A stretch of DNA of 64,000 nucleotides from Dokdonella fugitiva (GTDB lineage: Bacteria; Pseudomonadota; Gammaproteobacteria; Xanthomonadales; Rhodanobacteraceae), in assembly GCF_014138265.1 (NCBI RefSeq), contig NZ_JACGXL010000004.1:124001-188000 (forward strand), given 5' to 3'. Below the pieces are notes generated by a model that searched no databases, was not told where the DNA came from, and saw only the letters and a list, made by a program, of their open reading frames with translations. Positions within the stretch are counted from its first letter, which is position 1. The number at the start of each line of letters is the position of its first letter. Positions 20,203 through 28,630 of this stretch are shown piece after piece. The translations under genes were made by a program, and so were the position numbers.

Positions 20203-21120
20203 TCAGCGCGCTGCGCGGCGCAAGCCGCGCAGCGCGAGCAGGGGCACCTGCAGCACGAAATGCGCCCAGATTCCCACGCGTACGAGCACGCGCAACAGCG
20301 GATTGCGCGCCGCCGGGTCGAACTTCGTGAAGTAGCGCCACAGGCCACGATGCTTGTGGCGCGCGACGAACAGCGGCCGCGAGCGGCTCGACCCGCCCTG
20401 CGCATGCGCGACGCGCACGCGCGCATCGATCGCGACGCGAAATCCCGCGTCGCGCACGCGCCGGCACAGGTCGAGGTCCTCGGCGTGCAGGAAGTAGCCC
20501 TCGTCGAAGCCACCGACCCGCTCGAACGCGATGCGCGGCAGCACGAGGCAAGCGCCGGAAACGGCCTCGACCGTTTCCAGGTCGCCCTCCGGCGCCGGCG
20601 GCATCTCGACACCCTGCAGCGCGGGCCAGCGTGATTCGAGGCGCGCGAGCCCGCTGAGCGTCGCGAGTGCGCGGCGCAGGGTGGGCTCCCGGCGGCGATT
20701 GCCGCGTGCAGGCGTGCCGTCGGGATCGGTCACCTGCACGCCGAGCACGCCGAGGCGCGGATCGGATGCGAGTGTCGTGCGCAGGCGCACGGCGAGGTCA
20801 CGCGGCGCGATGCAGTCGGGGTTGAGGAACACGAGCACGTCGCCGCGTGCGATCGCCGCGCCGCGGTTGCAGGCGGGGCCGAAGCCGAGGTTGGCCGGAT
20901 TGCGCAGCAGCCGCAGGCGTGCGTCCTGCGCATGCGCATCGAGCACGCGCTCGATGCTGCCGTCGCCCGATGCGTTGTCGACGAGCACGAGTTCCAGCGC
21001 ATCGGCGACCGCGAGCACGGAATCGACGCAGTCGCCGAGCAGCGACCCGCTGTCGGCGGCGACGACGACGAAACTCGTGAGTCCGCTGTCGTTCGCCGCC
21101 ACGGTGGATTCAGACCGCAC
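20203..21120 (-). CDS. Glycosyltransferase family 2
   Basis: About 305 aa. A GT-A fold transferase: SFVVVAADSGSLLGDCVDSV, LVLVDNASGDGSIERVL (nucleotide-sugar binding), the metal-site variant FLNPDCIAP, EAVSGACLVLPRIAFERVGG, and EGYFLHAEDLDLCRRVRDAG with the catalytic-base ED motif. Its style recalls rhamnosyltransferases acting on surface polysaccharide. The last 50 residues are basic and hydrophobic, perhaps a membrane anchor. Start is uncertain: GTG at 21120 overlaps the upstream stop by 11 bases, while a GTG at 21102 follows it; neither has a strong ribosome-binding site. It is the last gene of the Wzm/Wzt cluster. Confidence 0.85.
   Translation of the reverse strand: MRSESTVAANDSGLTSFVVVAADSGSLLGDCVDSVLAVADALELVLVDNASGDGSIERVLDAHAQDARLRLLRNPANLGFGPACNRGAAIARGDVLVFLNPDCIAPRDLAVRLRTTLASDPRLGVLGVQVTDPDGTPARGNRRREPTLRRALATLSGLARLESRWPALQGVEMPPAPEGDLETVEAVSGACLVLPRIAFERVGGFDEGYFLHAEDLDLCRRVRDAGFRVAIDARVRVAHAQGGSSRSRPLFVARHKHRGLWRYFTKFDPAARNPLLRVLVRVGIWAHFVLQVPLLALRGLRRAAR
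20207..20236 (+). terminator. 12-bp hairpin overlapping convergent gene ends
   Basis: CGCGCTGCGCGG and CCGCGCAGCGCG form a perfect stem around a 6-base loop. It starts 8 bases past the OPT stop and lies inside the last codons of the convergent glycosyltransferase. It has no U-tract. Function as a transporter transcript end is inferred from placement. Confidence 0.35.
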
Positions 21121-22975
21121 CGAGCAGGCGTTCGCCCTGGTCGCGCGCGCAGTTCCACAACGCGGGCCACGCCTCGTAGAACCCGGCGAGTTCGTCCATG
21201 TCCGCGCGCAGGCGCTGCGCGCAGCCGGCGGCATCGATGCCGTCGGGCCAGTCGCCCAGGCGCGGCGCGGACGGCGCGATCAGCGCGCGACCGTTCGCCT
21301 CGATGATCGAACGGACGTCGGCCTGCCAGTAGATCGGTGCATCGGGCGCACCGTCGTACTGGCCCTGCAGCCGTTCGATGAGGTCCGCGCGCGAATAGGC
21401 GAGGTATTCCTGCAGCTGGCGCGCTCGCCCCTGCTCGCTCGCGCCGGCGACGTCGCGCAGGTGCGCCGCGAGCAACCCGAGCCGCTGCGCCGGGTCGTCG
21501 GCGCTGAATTCGGGCAGGCGCGTGCGGATGAAATCGGCGACGAAATAGTTGAAGCGCGGCGTGTGCGCGGCGAGCGTGGTCGGCGAGCGCTTGCGTTGCG
21601 CCTCCTGCACGTGACCGACGGCGACCGGCAGCTCGAGCATGAGCGCGCCGCCATGGCACAGCTCGGTCACGCGCGAGAAGAGCGCGTCCTCGCCGCGGCC
21701 ATGCGGGTTCGTGCACGGCAGCAGTGCGCTGTTGTCGAGCGCGAACGGCGTGAAGTTCGCGACGCCGCTCGCACGCGCCTGGCGGAAGCCGTACCAGATG
21801 CTGCCCATTTCGACATTGCGCAGGTAGCTGTCGCGGTCGCGCGTGAACTCCGCACGGTCCTCCGCCGACAACTGGTAGAGCCACTGGCCGGCTTCCGAGC
21901 GCGAGCTGCCGTAGGCGCCGTGATGCGTCGCCAGCACCGGCGCGTCGCCGCGCAGGTGGTCGAGCCGGCTCAGGGTGAGCCCGCGCAGCGCGGCGGCTTC
22001 GATCGCGTAGCGGGACTGGCGGGCCACCGCGGCAAGCGGACGGCCGACTGCGGCGAGGTGCAGCTCGAACGGGTCTTCGTCGACTTCCTCGCCCGCGCCG
22101 AGCGCGTTCTCGATGTTGCGGAAGAAGCGCGTCGTGGCGGCGGCGGCCGGGTTCGGGTCGAGGCCTTCGCGGGCGTCCTCGAGCCGGCGCAGCGGCAGGC
22201 GGTGGTCGTCGTCGAGCAGCACGGCGCGCGCGCCCGCCGAGAGCAGCAGCGCGAGATTCCAGCCGCGGCCACCGCCGAAGCGGCTGCGTTCGCCGTTGCC
22301 GACGAGCAGGCCGGGCAGGATCGCCGCGGCGTGCGGCACCGCGCGTGCGAACTTCTCGACCAGGCGCTCGCGTTCGGCCGAACCGATGTAGGTGAGCTTG
22401 CAGCCGGTCGCGCGCGCGAACTCGCGCAGCAGGTCGCGGTGCCGGTTAGCAGCGTCGCGCGAGGACGAGTCGTCGACGAGCACGTAGTGCCGGTTCCCGC
22501 GGTATCGCCGCTCGTAGTCGGCGAGTGATGCGAGCAGGTGCGCGACCTGCTCGGGACGGTCGCAGGCGCGGATGAACACCGCGCGCAGCGGCGCGGGCTC
22601 GCGCTCCGGGGCAGTCGTGGTGCGCTCGAGGAAATCGCGGTCGGCGACGAGCAGGCAGCGCTTTACCAGGCTGTCGAGCACGCGCATGACGTCGTCGCGC
22701 TGCGCGGTCAGGCCGGGAATGGTCGTGAGGATGCGTGCAACGTGCTCGTCGAGCGTGCGGAACTCGCGCGCCTGATCGAGCGCCTGCAGCACGTGGAAGG
22801 TCATCACGTGCGTCTCGCCGCTGCGTTTGACCTGGAAGATGCACTCGCTGTTCGACAGCGACGCGACCACGCCGTCCTCGGACGCGTACAACGGCGCCGC
22901 GGGATCGATGCGCGGTTGCGCGGGAACCTTGGCGGGCTGCGCGCCGTAACTGATCTGGTAGTTGAATTCGCTCAT
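21110..22975 (-). CDS. Two-domain protein: PqqD-like winged-helix N-terminus and GT-A glycosyltransferase core
   Basis: 621 aa. Residues about 25-118 (EDGVVASLSNSECIFQVK, FHVLQALDQAREFRTLDEHV, VLDSLVKRCLLVADRD) look like a PqqD/RiPP-recognition-type winged helix. From about 128 a transferase fold begins: PLRAVFIRACDRPEQVAHLL, HYVLVDDSSSRDAANRHRDL, and AVLLDDDHRLPL with a metal-binding DDD at about 255-257. The remaining 350 residues are helical and contain LPCTNPHGRGEDALFSRV. There is no signal peptide or membrane segment. It lies between the methyltransferase and GT2 genes, which suggests work on the exported glycan or on a peptide carrier. The N-domain assignment is by eye. Confidence 0.6.
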   Translation of the reverse strand: MSEFNYQISYGAQPAKVPAQPRIDPAAPLYASEDGVVASLSNSECIFQVKRSGETHVMTFHVLQALDQAREFRTLDEHVARILTTIPGLTAQRDDVMRVLDSLVKRCLLVADRDFLERTTTAPEREPAPLRAVFIRACDRPEQVAHLLASLADYERRYRGNRHYVLVDDSSSRDAANRHRDLLREFARATGCKLTYIGSAERERLVEKFARAVPHAAAILPGLLVGNGERSRFGGGRGWNLALLLSAGARAVLLDDDHRLPLRRLEDAREGLDPNPAAAATTRFFRNIENALGAGEEVDEDPFELHLAAVGRPLAAVARQSRYAIEAAALRGLTLSRLDHLRGDAPVLATHHGAYGSSRSEAGQWLYQLSAEDRAEFTRDRDSYLRNVEMGSIWYGFRQARASGVANFTPFALDNSALLPCTNPHGRGEDALFSRVTELCHGGALMLELPVAVGHVQEAQRKRSPTTLAAHTPRFNYFVADFIRTRLPEFSADDPAQRLGLLAAHLRDVAGASEQGRARQLQEYLAYSRADLIERLQGQYDGAPDAPIYWQADVRSIIEANGRALIAPSAPRLGDWPDGIDAAGCAQRLRADMDELAGFYEAWPALWNCARDQGERLLGAV

Positions 22976-22978
22976 GAC

Positions 22979-23869
22979 CTATCGCTTTCGTCGCCACCAG
23001 CGCCAGTCGCGCGTCGGCGCGGGCTCGGACCGTGCACGCAATCGCTCGACTTCGGCCTCGAGTTCGGCGATGCGCCCACCGGCACCGATGTTCTTGCGGA
23101 TTTCGTGATTGTAATGCGCGTAGACGGATTCGCCGGCATCGCCGAACAGCGACAGTGCGGGGAGGTCCGCGGGCAGGTCGCGTCGGCCGCACAGGGCGAT
23201 GAAGTACAGCGGCGCATAGGCAAGCCCGGGCGCGACCTGCTCGGCTCGCCCGTCCGCCGTGAGCGTTTCGCAACTCGCCGGCGCGACGTCGTCGAGCGCC
23301 CACAGCGCCGACTGAAACAGCAGCTTCTGGCCGTACAGGCGTACGTGCGGGAAATGCGGCCGCAGCAACGCGAGCAGCTCCTCGCGATACAGCTCGCGCA
23401 CGTGGAACTCGTTGCGGAAGCCGGCCTGGTCGCTGTAGGTGCGCTTGTCGGGCGAGGAAATCAGCAGCAGGCCGTCGTCGGCGAGCACGCGCGCGAAGCC
23501 TTCGAGCAACGCTTCCTGCGCGGCCAGGTGCTCGAGCGTCTCGAACGAGACGACGAGGTCGAACGTGCGGTCGGCGAACGGCAGCGCGGTCGCGTCGGCC
23601 TGCTCGTAGCGCAGCCGCGGGCGCGTACCGTAGCGCGCGCGCGCATGCGCGACGGACGCCGCGTCGACGTCGACGCCGACGACGTCCGCGGCGACCGAGG
23701 CGAGCAGCGCCGAACCGTAGCCCTCGCCGCAGGCGGCGTCGAGCACGCGCCGCCCGGCGGCGAGGCGCCGCGCGAACGCATAACGGTGCCAATGTTCGTA
23801 CCAGATCTCGCGCACGCACTCGGGCGTGAAGCGTTCCCCGGTGAACGGCAGGGGGGAGTCGTCACTCAT
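22979..23869 (-). CDS. Class I SAM-dependent methyltransferase
   Basis: 296 aa from the ATG at 23869 (MSDDSPLPFTGERFTPECV), which overlaps the wzt stop by 8 bases. Motif I is RVLDAACGEGYGSALLA (residues about 41-56), motif II follows as VVGVDVDAASVAHARARYG, and FDLVVSFETLEHL is motif post-I/IV. A short coiled coil (GRIAELEAEVERLRARSE) ends the protein. Position inside an ABC-dependent O-antigen export cluster suggests O-methylation of the chain end, which can serve as the export and length signal recognised by Wzt. That role is inference. Confidence 0.85.
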   Translation of the reverse strand: MSDDSPLPFTGERFTPECVREIWYEHWHRYAFARRLAAGRRVLDAACGEGYGSALLASVAADVVGVDVDAASVAHARARYGTRPRLRYEQADATALPFADRTFDLVVSFETLEHLAAQEALLEGFARVLADDGLLLISSPDKRTYSDQAGFRNEFHVRELYREELLALLRPHFPHVRLYGQKLLFQSALWALDDVAPASCETLTADGRAEQVAPGLAYAPLYFIALCGRRDLPADLPALSLFGDAGESVYAHYNHEIRKNIGAGGRIAELEAEVERLRARSEPAPTRDWRWWRRKR

Positions 23870-25070
23870 GCGCGGCATCTCCGGCAAGCGGCGCGCCCCA
23901 CCGGTGCGCGAGGCGCACGAGGCCGAACTCGCGCGTCGCACCACGCACCGTGAGCGTGCGCTCCATCGTGTCGAAGACGCGCACGCCTTCCGGATCGAGC
24001 GGGTGGACGCGTACGGTATAACTGCCGGGCAGCAGCGGCAACGCGTCGAACGCGAGGCTGCAGGCGTATTCGCCCGTGCCGACGCGCTGCGGGGTGCGGC
24101 CGTCCATGTCCGTGCTGACGCCGTATACGGGCGTGCCGTCGGCGCGGGTCACACCGATCGCGACGCTCGGCACGCGGTCGTCGCGCGAGCGGATGCGGCA
24201 GTCCACGCGCAACGGCGCACCGAAATCCAGCAGCAGGGGCTGTTCGCCGGAGCGGCCGTCGAGGCTCATGCCGAGCACGCTGAACTCGACGTTGTGCCGA
24301 TCCACGGCCGGCTGCGCCTCCTGCGGCGCGGATTTGCGCTCGTGCCAGGCGAGGTACGCCTGCGTGACGTCGAACACGTCGCCGGCCATCGCGACTTCGC
24401 CGTCACGCAGCCAGCATGCGTGCCGGCACAGCTTCTGGATGTGGTACATGCTGTGCGAAACGAGGATGAGCGTGCCGCCATCGTCGAGGTAGTCCTGCAT
24501 CCAGCGCACGCACTTCTTCTGGAACGACTCGTCGCCGACCGCGAGCACCTCGTCCGTCACGAGCAGGTCGGGCTTGAGCGACGCGATCACCGCGAAGCCG
24601 AGGCGTACGACCATGCCCGACGAATAGTGCTTGACTGGCTCGTCGATGTAGTGGCCGATGTCGGCGAAGGCGATGATTTCGGGCAGGCGCCGGCGCAACT
24701 CGGCGCCGTCGAGCCCGTGCAATGCGGCGGCCATCGCGATGTTGTCGCGCCCGCTGTACTCGGGATGGAAGCCGGCGCCGAGCTCGAGCAGCGCGCCGAC
24801 CTGGCCACGCACGCGCACCGATCCCGTGCTCGGCGTCAGCACGCCCGTGATGAGCTTGAGCAGGGTCGACTTGCCGGCGCCGTTGGCGCCGATCAGCCCG
24901 AGCGATTCACCGCGTCGCACGTCGAGATCGACGTCGCGCAGCACGCTGATCCGGTCCGCGTCGCCGCCGCTGAACAGCAGGCGGCCGAGCGCACGCAGGC
25001 GATCGCTGCTGCGATGCACCTTCGGGTAGGCCTTGCCGAGGCCACGCGCTTCGACGAGGAGCTCGCTCAC
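23862..25070 (-). CDS. wzt: Polysaccharide ABC transporter ATP-binding protein, Wzt-like
   Basis: 402 aa from a GTG at 25070 that overlaps the wzm stop (GTGA). Walker A is GANGAGKST (61-69), the signature is HYSSGMVVRLGFAV, Walker B is DLLVTDEVLAVGD, and ILVSHSMYHI is the switch. After about residue 265 the protein continues for 135 residues as a beta-rich Wzt C-terminal domain (VEFSVLGMSLDG, FGAPLRVDCRI, RTLTVRG), which in known Wzt proteins binds the terminal residue of the O-polysaccharide. With Wzm it would flip a complete lipid-linked polymer across the inner membrane. Confidence 0.9.
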   Translation of the reverse strand: MSELLVEARGLGKAYPKVHRSSDRLRALGRLLFSGGDADRISVLRDVDLDVRRGESLGLIGANGAGKSTLLKLITGVLTPSTGSVRVRGQVGALLELGAGFHPEYSGRDNIAMAAALHGLDGAELRRRLPEIIAFADIGHYIDEPVKHYSSGMVVRLGFAVIASLKPDLLVTDEVLAVGDESFQKKCVRWMQDYLDDGGTLILVSHSMYHIQKLCRHACWLRDGEVAMAGDVFDVTQAYLAWHERKSAPQEAQPAVDRHNVEFSVLGMSLDGRSGEQPLLLDFGAPLRVDCRIRSRDDRVPSVAIGVTRADGTPVYGVSTDMDGRTPQRVGTGEYACSLAFDALPLLPGSYTVRVHPLDPEGVRVFDTMERTLTVRGATREFGLVRLAHRWGAPLAGDAAHE

Positions 25071-25846
25071 AGGAAATCTTCGAAATGCGCGTCGAGGCGA
25101 CGGAACACGACGATGCCCGCGGCGAGTACCAATGCGGCGACGACCACGGCGACGGCGACGGACTGCCATTCGACGCTGCCGTGGTGCAACAGCGCCACGC
25201 GGAATGCGTCCGCGTAGAACGTGAACGGATTGAGCGACAGCCATGGCTGCACGGCCGGTGGAAGCAGCGCACGATCGTAGAAGACCGGGGCGCCGAACAT
25301 CATCAACGGCAGCAGCTGGCCCAGCAGTTGCGCGAGGTCGCGCACGAACACCTGCACCGCCGCGCAGGCGAGCGAGATACCGAGCGCGAGCGCGAACAAT
25401 GGCACGTACAGCAGCAATGCGATCGGCAACCCGCGGATCGCGATGTCGCCGGTGCCGACGCGCAGGACCAGCAGGATCGCGACGAAGCCCGCGATGTGCA
25501 CGGCGAAGCTCGTGCAGACGCTGGCGAGGACGAGGATTTCGCGCGGCAGGGCGACCTTGCCGATGAGCGCCGCGTTGTTCTGGATCACACTCGTCGAGCG
25601 CAGTATCGCTTCGGAGAACGCGTTCCACGGCCACAGCGCAGTGACGAGGAAGGGAACGTAGCCGGGCGCGTCGGCACCCGGAATTCGCGCCTTGAACACG
25701 TGCACGAACACGAACGAATAGACGCCGAGCTGGATCAACGGCTGCAGCAGGGCCCAGGCGCTCCCCGACAGGCTGCCGGTGAAGCGCTCGCGGAACTCGC
25801 GCTGCAGGAAGCGCAGTGTCAGCGTCGCCGGGGGCATGGCGTTCAT
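25067..25846 (-). CDS. wzm: Polysaccharide ABC transporter permease, Wzm-like
   Basis: A 259-aa ABC-2 type permease with six hydrophobic segments. It carries REFRERFTGSLSGSAWALLQP at the N terminus (the usual R-D-L-x-x-R-Y-x-G-S block), VPFLVTALWPWNAFSEAI, and LLPPAVQPWLSLNPFTFY before the last membrane segment. The start is uncertain: ATG at 25846 (MNAMPPATLTLRF) gives the typical length, while 25873 and 25837 are alternatives without a clear ribosome-binding site. It overlaps wzt by four bases. No polymerase or ligase gene is in the window. Confidence 0.88.
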   Translation of the reverse strand: MNAMPPATLTLRFLQREFRERFTGSLSGSAWALLQPLIQLGVYSFVFVHVFKARIPGADAPGYVPFLVTALWPWNAFSEAILRSTSVIQNNAALIGKVALPREILVLASVCTSFAVHIAGFVAILLVLRVGTGDIAIRGLPIALLLYVPLFALALGISLACAAVQVFVRDLAQLLGQLLPLMMFGAPVFYDRALLPPAVQPWLSLNPFTFYADAFRVALLHHGSVEWQSVAVAVVVAALVLAAGIVVFRRLDAHFEDFL

Positions 25847-25937
25847 GCGGAAGCCTGGTTGGCCGGTGGCCATGGTATCCGGCGACGGGCCGGTACGTGC
25901 GGTCGGGACCACGACCGCGCGCGGCCCCGTGCGCGGG

Positions 25938-26900
25938 TCAGTGCTTGGCGGCCGCCGGCGGTGGTTCCGCGGGGGCTCCGTAGCGCGAGCGCAGCGAAGC
26001 GACCGCCTGTTCATTGGCATCGATCGGCAGGTTGCGCAAGGTGTCGGTATGCAGTCGCACCTGCTTGTCGACGTACTCCGTGCGCAGGCGCGCGACGATC
26101 TCGTCCTTCACCTCGGCGAAGGCGTGCTGCTGTGCCGGCTTGCGATCGAGCAGCTTGATCACGTGGAAACCGTAGGTCGTACGCGTCACCGGCGAGACGT
26201 CGCCGACGTTCTTCAGTGCACGCGAAGCCGCCGCGAACTCCTTCGCGTACTTGGTCGCGCTGCCGGCATCCTCGACGCGTCCCTTGCCCGTGGCCTTGTC
26301 CGGATCTTCCGAATAGGTGTCGATGAGGGCATCGAACTGATCGGGATGCGCTGTCGCATCGGCGGCGACCTTGTCGGCGATCGCCTTCGCGGCTGCGATC
26401 TGCTCGGTGCGATCCATCGGTGTCTTGCCGTCACCGCGATCCTTGATCTTGATGAGCACGTTCTGCACCGTGAGGTCGGCCGGCACGCCGTACGTCTCCT
26501 TGCGCGCGATGTACTCTTCCTGTGCGAGCTTGCTGAAGTCCGGCAGCGCCAGTTCGGTCTTGAAGTGCTCGATGCGTGCAGTGGACAGCGCCTCTTCGTC
26601 GGGTGCCTTGCCGTCCTTCGCCAGCGCCGGATCCTTGTCGATGCCGAGCTTGCGCGCCTCGTTGGCGAGCTGGCGCTGCAGCAGCAGTCCGGTCAGCATC
26701 GTTTCGATGCGCTGCGGACTGCTGAAGAAGCCCGGACGCTTGCCTTCGGGGATGCGGCTGACGAACGCGTCGACATCCGCCATGGTGATGGTGGCGTCGC
26801 CCTGCGTCGCGACGACGTCGTCCGGCCGTCCGGCGGCAAGGCAGGAAAGGCTGCTGAGGAACAAGGCGGCCATGAGCATCGACCGCAATGGATTCGGCAT
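25938..26900 (-). CDS. Periplasmic PpiC-type (parvulin) peptidylprolyl isomerase
   Basis: 320 aa with a Sec-type signal (MPNPLRSMLMAALFLSSLSC). Residues about 35-130 are helical and chaperone-like, similar to the N-domain of SurA or PrsA. Residues about 143-240 are a parvulin domain (LTVQNVLIKIKD, FDALIDTYSEDP, TTYGFHVIKLLDRK). The C terminus is helical and ends in a Pro/Ala tail. It should assist folding of exported or outer-membrane proteins in the periplasm. It follows the secreted protein at 26993 on the same strand after a terminator-like hairpin. Exact partner unknown. Confidence 0.85.
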   Translation of the reverse strand: MPNPLRSMLMAALFLSSLSCLAAGRPDDVVATQGDATITMADVDAFVSRIPEGKRPGFFSSPQRIETMLTGLLLQRQLANEARKLGIDKDPALAKDGKAPDEEALSTARIEHFKTELALPDFSKLAQEEYIARKETYGVPADLTVQNVLIKIKDRGDGKTPMDRTEQIAAAKAIADKVAADATAHPDQFDALIDTYSEDPDKATGKGRVEDAGSATKYAKEFAAASRALKNVGDVSPVTRTTYGFHVIKLLDRKPAQQHAFAEVKDEIVARLRTEYVDKQVRLHTDTLRNLPIDANEQAVASLRSRYGAPAEPPPAAAKH

Positions 26901-26916
26901 CGGTGTGTTCCCGTCT

Positions 26917-26947
26917 GAAAATGAAGCGCGGCACCGAAGTGCCGCGC
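26917..26947 (-). terminator. Terminator hairpin with UUCG tetraloop
   Basis: On the minus strand GCGCGGCAC-TTCG-GTGCCGCGC is a perfect 9-bp stem closed by the very stable C(UUCG)G loop. It is followed by TTCATTTTC. It lies about 46 bases after the stop of the secreted-protein gene and just before the ppiC-like gene. Confidence 0.6.
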
Positions 26948-26956
26948 TCGTGGATG

Positions 26957-26977
26957 GCCGGCGTCGTCGACGCCGGC
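26957..26977. terminator. Second hairpin after the secreted-protein gene
   Basis: GCCGGCGTC and GACGCCGGC form a perfect 9-bp stem with a 3-base loop. On the plus strand it is followed by GTTTTTG, on the minus strand preceded by AAAAAC. It is placed in tandem with the UUCG hairpin. It may block transcription from both sides. Confidence 0.45.
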
Positions 26978-26992
26978 GTTTTTGCGCATGGA

Positions 26993-28438
26993 CTACTGGC
27001 GCCAGGCTGCCGCCGGGCAGACGTTGCCGCTGCACTCAAGCGTCGACGCCTTGTCCGTCTGCATGATGTTGACGTAGTAGTTCGTGTTCGGCTGCAGGTT
27101 GCAGGTCGTGTTCGGGAATGTCGTTCCGAACCACCAGTACACCATCTGCGCGTCGGCGGACGGAACGTTCGGCACGAGGCACCCCGGCGAGGGCAGATGC
27201 GCGCTGAAGTCGCCGCACTCGGTGCTGATCGCCATGGTCAGGTTCGGCCCCGGGTTGGACGTCGGATTGAACCACGTGCCGGCGGTTCCCTGCGGCGGCG
27301 ACACCGGCGTCTTGAAGTGGATGCCGACATAGCTGTCGCGCTTGAACGCGAGGATCGTCGGCGCGGAACCGGATACGCCCGGCCACGGCGTGATGCTTTC
27401 GCCGGGGCTGCCGGTGCCATGCCCCCAGATGTTGTCCCATTCCGTGACACTCACGCCGGGACGCGTGCCGCTCTGCGTGCCATAGCGCACGTCGCTCGTG
27501 ACGAGCAGCGTGCGCGCGCCGTCAGCCGCCGAGATCGTCGCCGGACAGTTCCCGGCGGTCGGCGGGGTGACCGTGATGTCGCCCGTGGTACCGGTCGCCG
27601 AAGCGGAATTGTCCGAATTCCAGCACGTCAATGTCAGCTTGAGCGTTCCGGTCGCGGTAGACGGCACGACCACGTTGCGCGAATTGGCCGCGGTGTTGCT
27701 GACCGTGGTGACGGTATTCCAGTCGCCAAGCGACGTCGTCGCCACGCCAGCGAGGGTGCCCGTGCCGACGCAGCGCGCGGCATTCTGCATCTGCGGCCAG
27801 GTCACCGCGAAGGTGACGCCGGCGGTCGCCGTGGTCGGCGCCGTCAGCGGGACGGGATTGGGCGTCGGCCCCGGGGTAGACGGCTGCGGCACGTTCACAC
27901 CCGACGTCGCGGCATAGCCGCTCGCGTTCGTGCAGGTGACGCTGAAGCTGTAATTGCCCGCGGCCGTCGGCGTGACCTGCACCGCGTGCGTGGCCGAGCA
28001 GGACGTCCCGTCCGTGCACGCGCGCGAACCGAGGTTCCAGCCCGTGATGCCGCTGCTGAAATTGCCGCCGTACGTGCATGCCGTCGCATCGGTCGAAGCC
28101 GACCAGATCACGTAGAACGGCGCGCCGACGGCGGGGGTGAACGGCGTACCCGGCGTCTGGCTGCCGGACGTCTGCACGTTCGCCTGGAACATCGAGGACG
28201 AACCGCCCACCGGATTGCACGCGCCCGGCTGACCGGCCGTGAGCGTGACGCCCGTGGCGCGCAGGCTCACGCTGCCCGGTGTCGTATCCGTGCTCAAGCC
28301 GGCGGAGTCGGTGACGGCGACGCAATTGCCGCTGGCGGTGTTGAGGTTGATCGTGGTCTGCGCGTGCGTGGACGACACGCATGCGAAGAGGAGGACACCG
28401 GCTGCGGGCGGCAGCAAACGCAGGGATTTCACGGGCAT
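26993..28438 (-). CDS. Secreted Cys-rich protein with Ig-like segments, function unknown
   Basis: 481 aa. A signal peptide ends SSTHA/QTT at residue 26. The mature part is rich in Thr, Ser, Gly and Asn with about 14 Cys. It appears to contain two or three beta-sandwich units: about 60-185 (PFYVIWSASTDATAC, NYSFSVTCTNASGY) and about 195-295 (ATAGVTFAVTWPQMQNAARC, LKLTLTCWNSDNSA). Beyond these is a distinct C-terminal module (about 300-481; FKRDSYVGIHFKTP, MVYWWFGTTFPNTTCNLQ, NTNYYVNIM). A Pro/Thr linker with PQPSTPGPTPNPVP separates the units. No enzyme motif is visible. A TAGAAT element precedes it. Adjacency to the T2SS operon makes it a candidate substrate. Confidence 0.75.
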   Translation of the reverse strand: MPVKSLRLLPPAAGVLLFACVSSTHAQTTINLNTASGNCVAVTDSAGLSTDTTPGSVSLRATGVTLTAGQPGACNPVGGSSSMFQANVQTSGSQTPGTPFTPAVGAPFYVIWSASTDATACTYGGNFSSGITGWNLGSRACTDGTSCSATHAVQVTPTAAGNYSFSVTCTNASGYAATSGVNVPQPSTPGPTPNPVPLTAPTTATAGVTFAVTWPQMQNAARCVGTGTLAGVATTSLGDWNTVTTVSNTAANSRNVVVPSTATGTLKLTLTCWNSDNSASATGTTGDITVTPPTAGNCPATISAADGARTLLVTSDVRYGTQSGTRPGVSVTEWDNIWGHGTGSPGESITPWPGVSGSAPTILAFKRDSYVGIHFKTPVSPPQGTAGTWFNPTSNPGPNLTMAISTECGDFSAHLPSPGCLVPNVPSADAQMVYWWFGTTFPNTTCNLQPNTNYYVNIMQTDKASTLECSGNVCPAAAWRQ

Positions 28439-28472
28439 GTGACCTGGATGACGACGAGAGGACGGCGTCTAC

Positions 28473-28478
28473 ATTCTA
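28473..28478 (-). promoter_or_regulatory. -10-like element upstream of the 26993 gene
   Basis: Minus-strand GGTAGAATGTAG holds TAGAAT (5 of 6) about 35 bases before the ATG. The surrounding 28485-28560 stretch is unusually AT-rich for the window (ATTAACATGTTGTTTATGG). A -35 hexamer is not clear. Confidence 0.4.
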
Positions 28479-28572
28479 CCTGCCGGGTGATGATGTAGCC
28501 ATAAACAACATGTTAATCCTTCTTCCGAAGCTGCGGCTCACGTCGCAATCCACTTGTAAAAGTCGATCCCCG

Positions 28573-28604
28573 GAAAAAAAGAAGGGGCCCTTTCGGGCCC
28601 CTTC
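28573..28604 (-). terminator. Strong Rho-independent terminator of the secreted-protein gene at 28631
   Basis: On the minus strand GAAGGGGCCC-GAAA-GGGCCCCTTC is a perfect 10-bp stem with a GAAA loop, followed by an eight-base T-containing run (TTTTTTT after C). It lies 27 bases past the gene's stop. This is the most canonical terminator in the window. Confidence 0.9.
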
Positions 28605-28630
28605 CGTACATCGATCCAACAACCTGCGAA

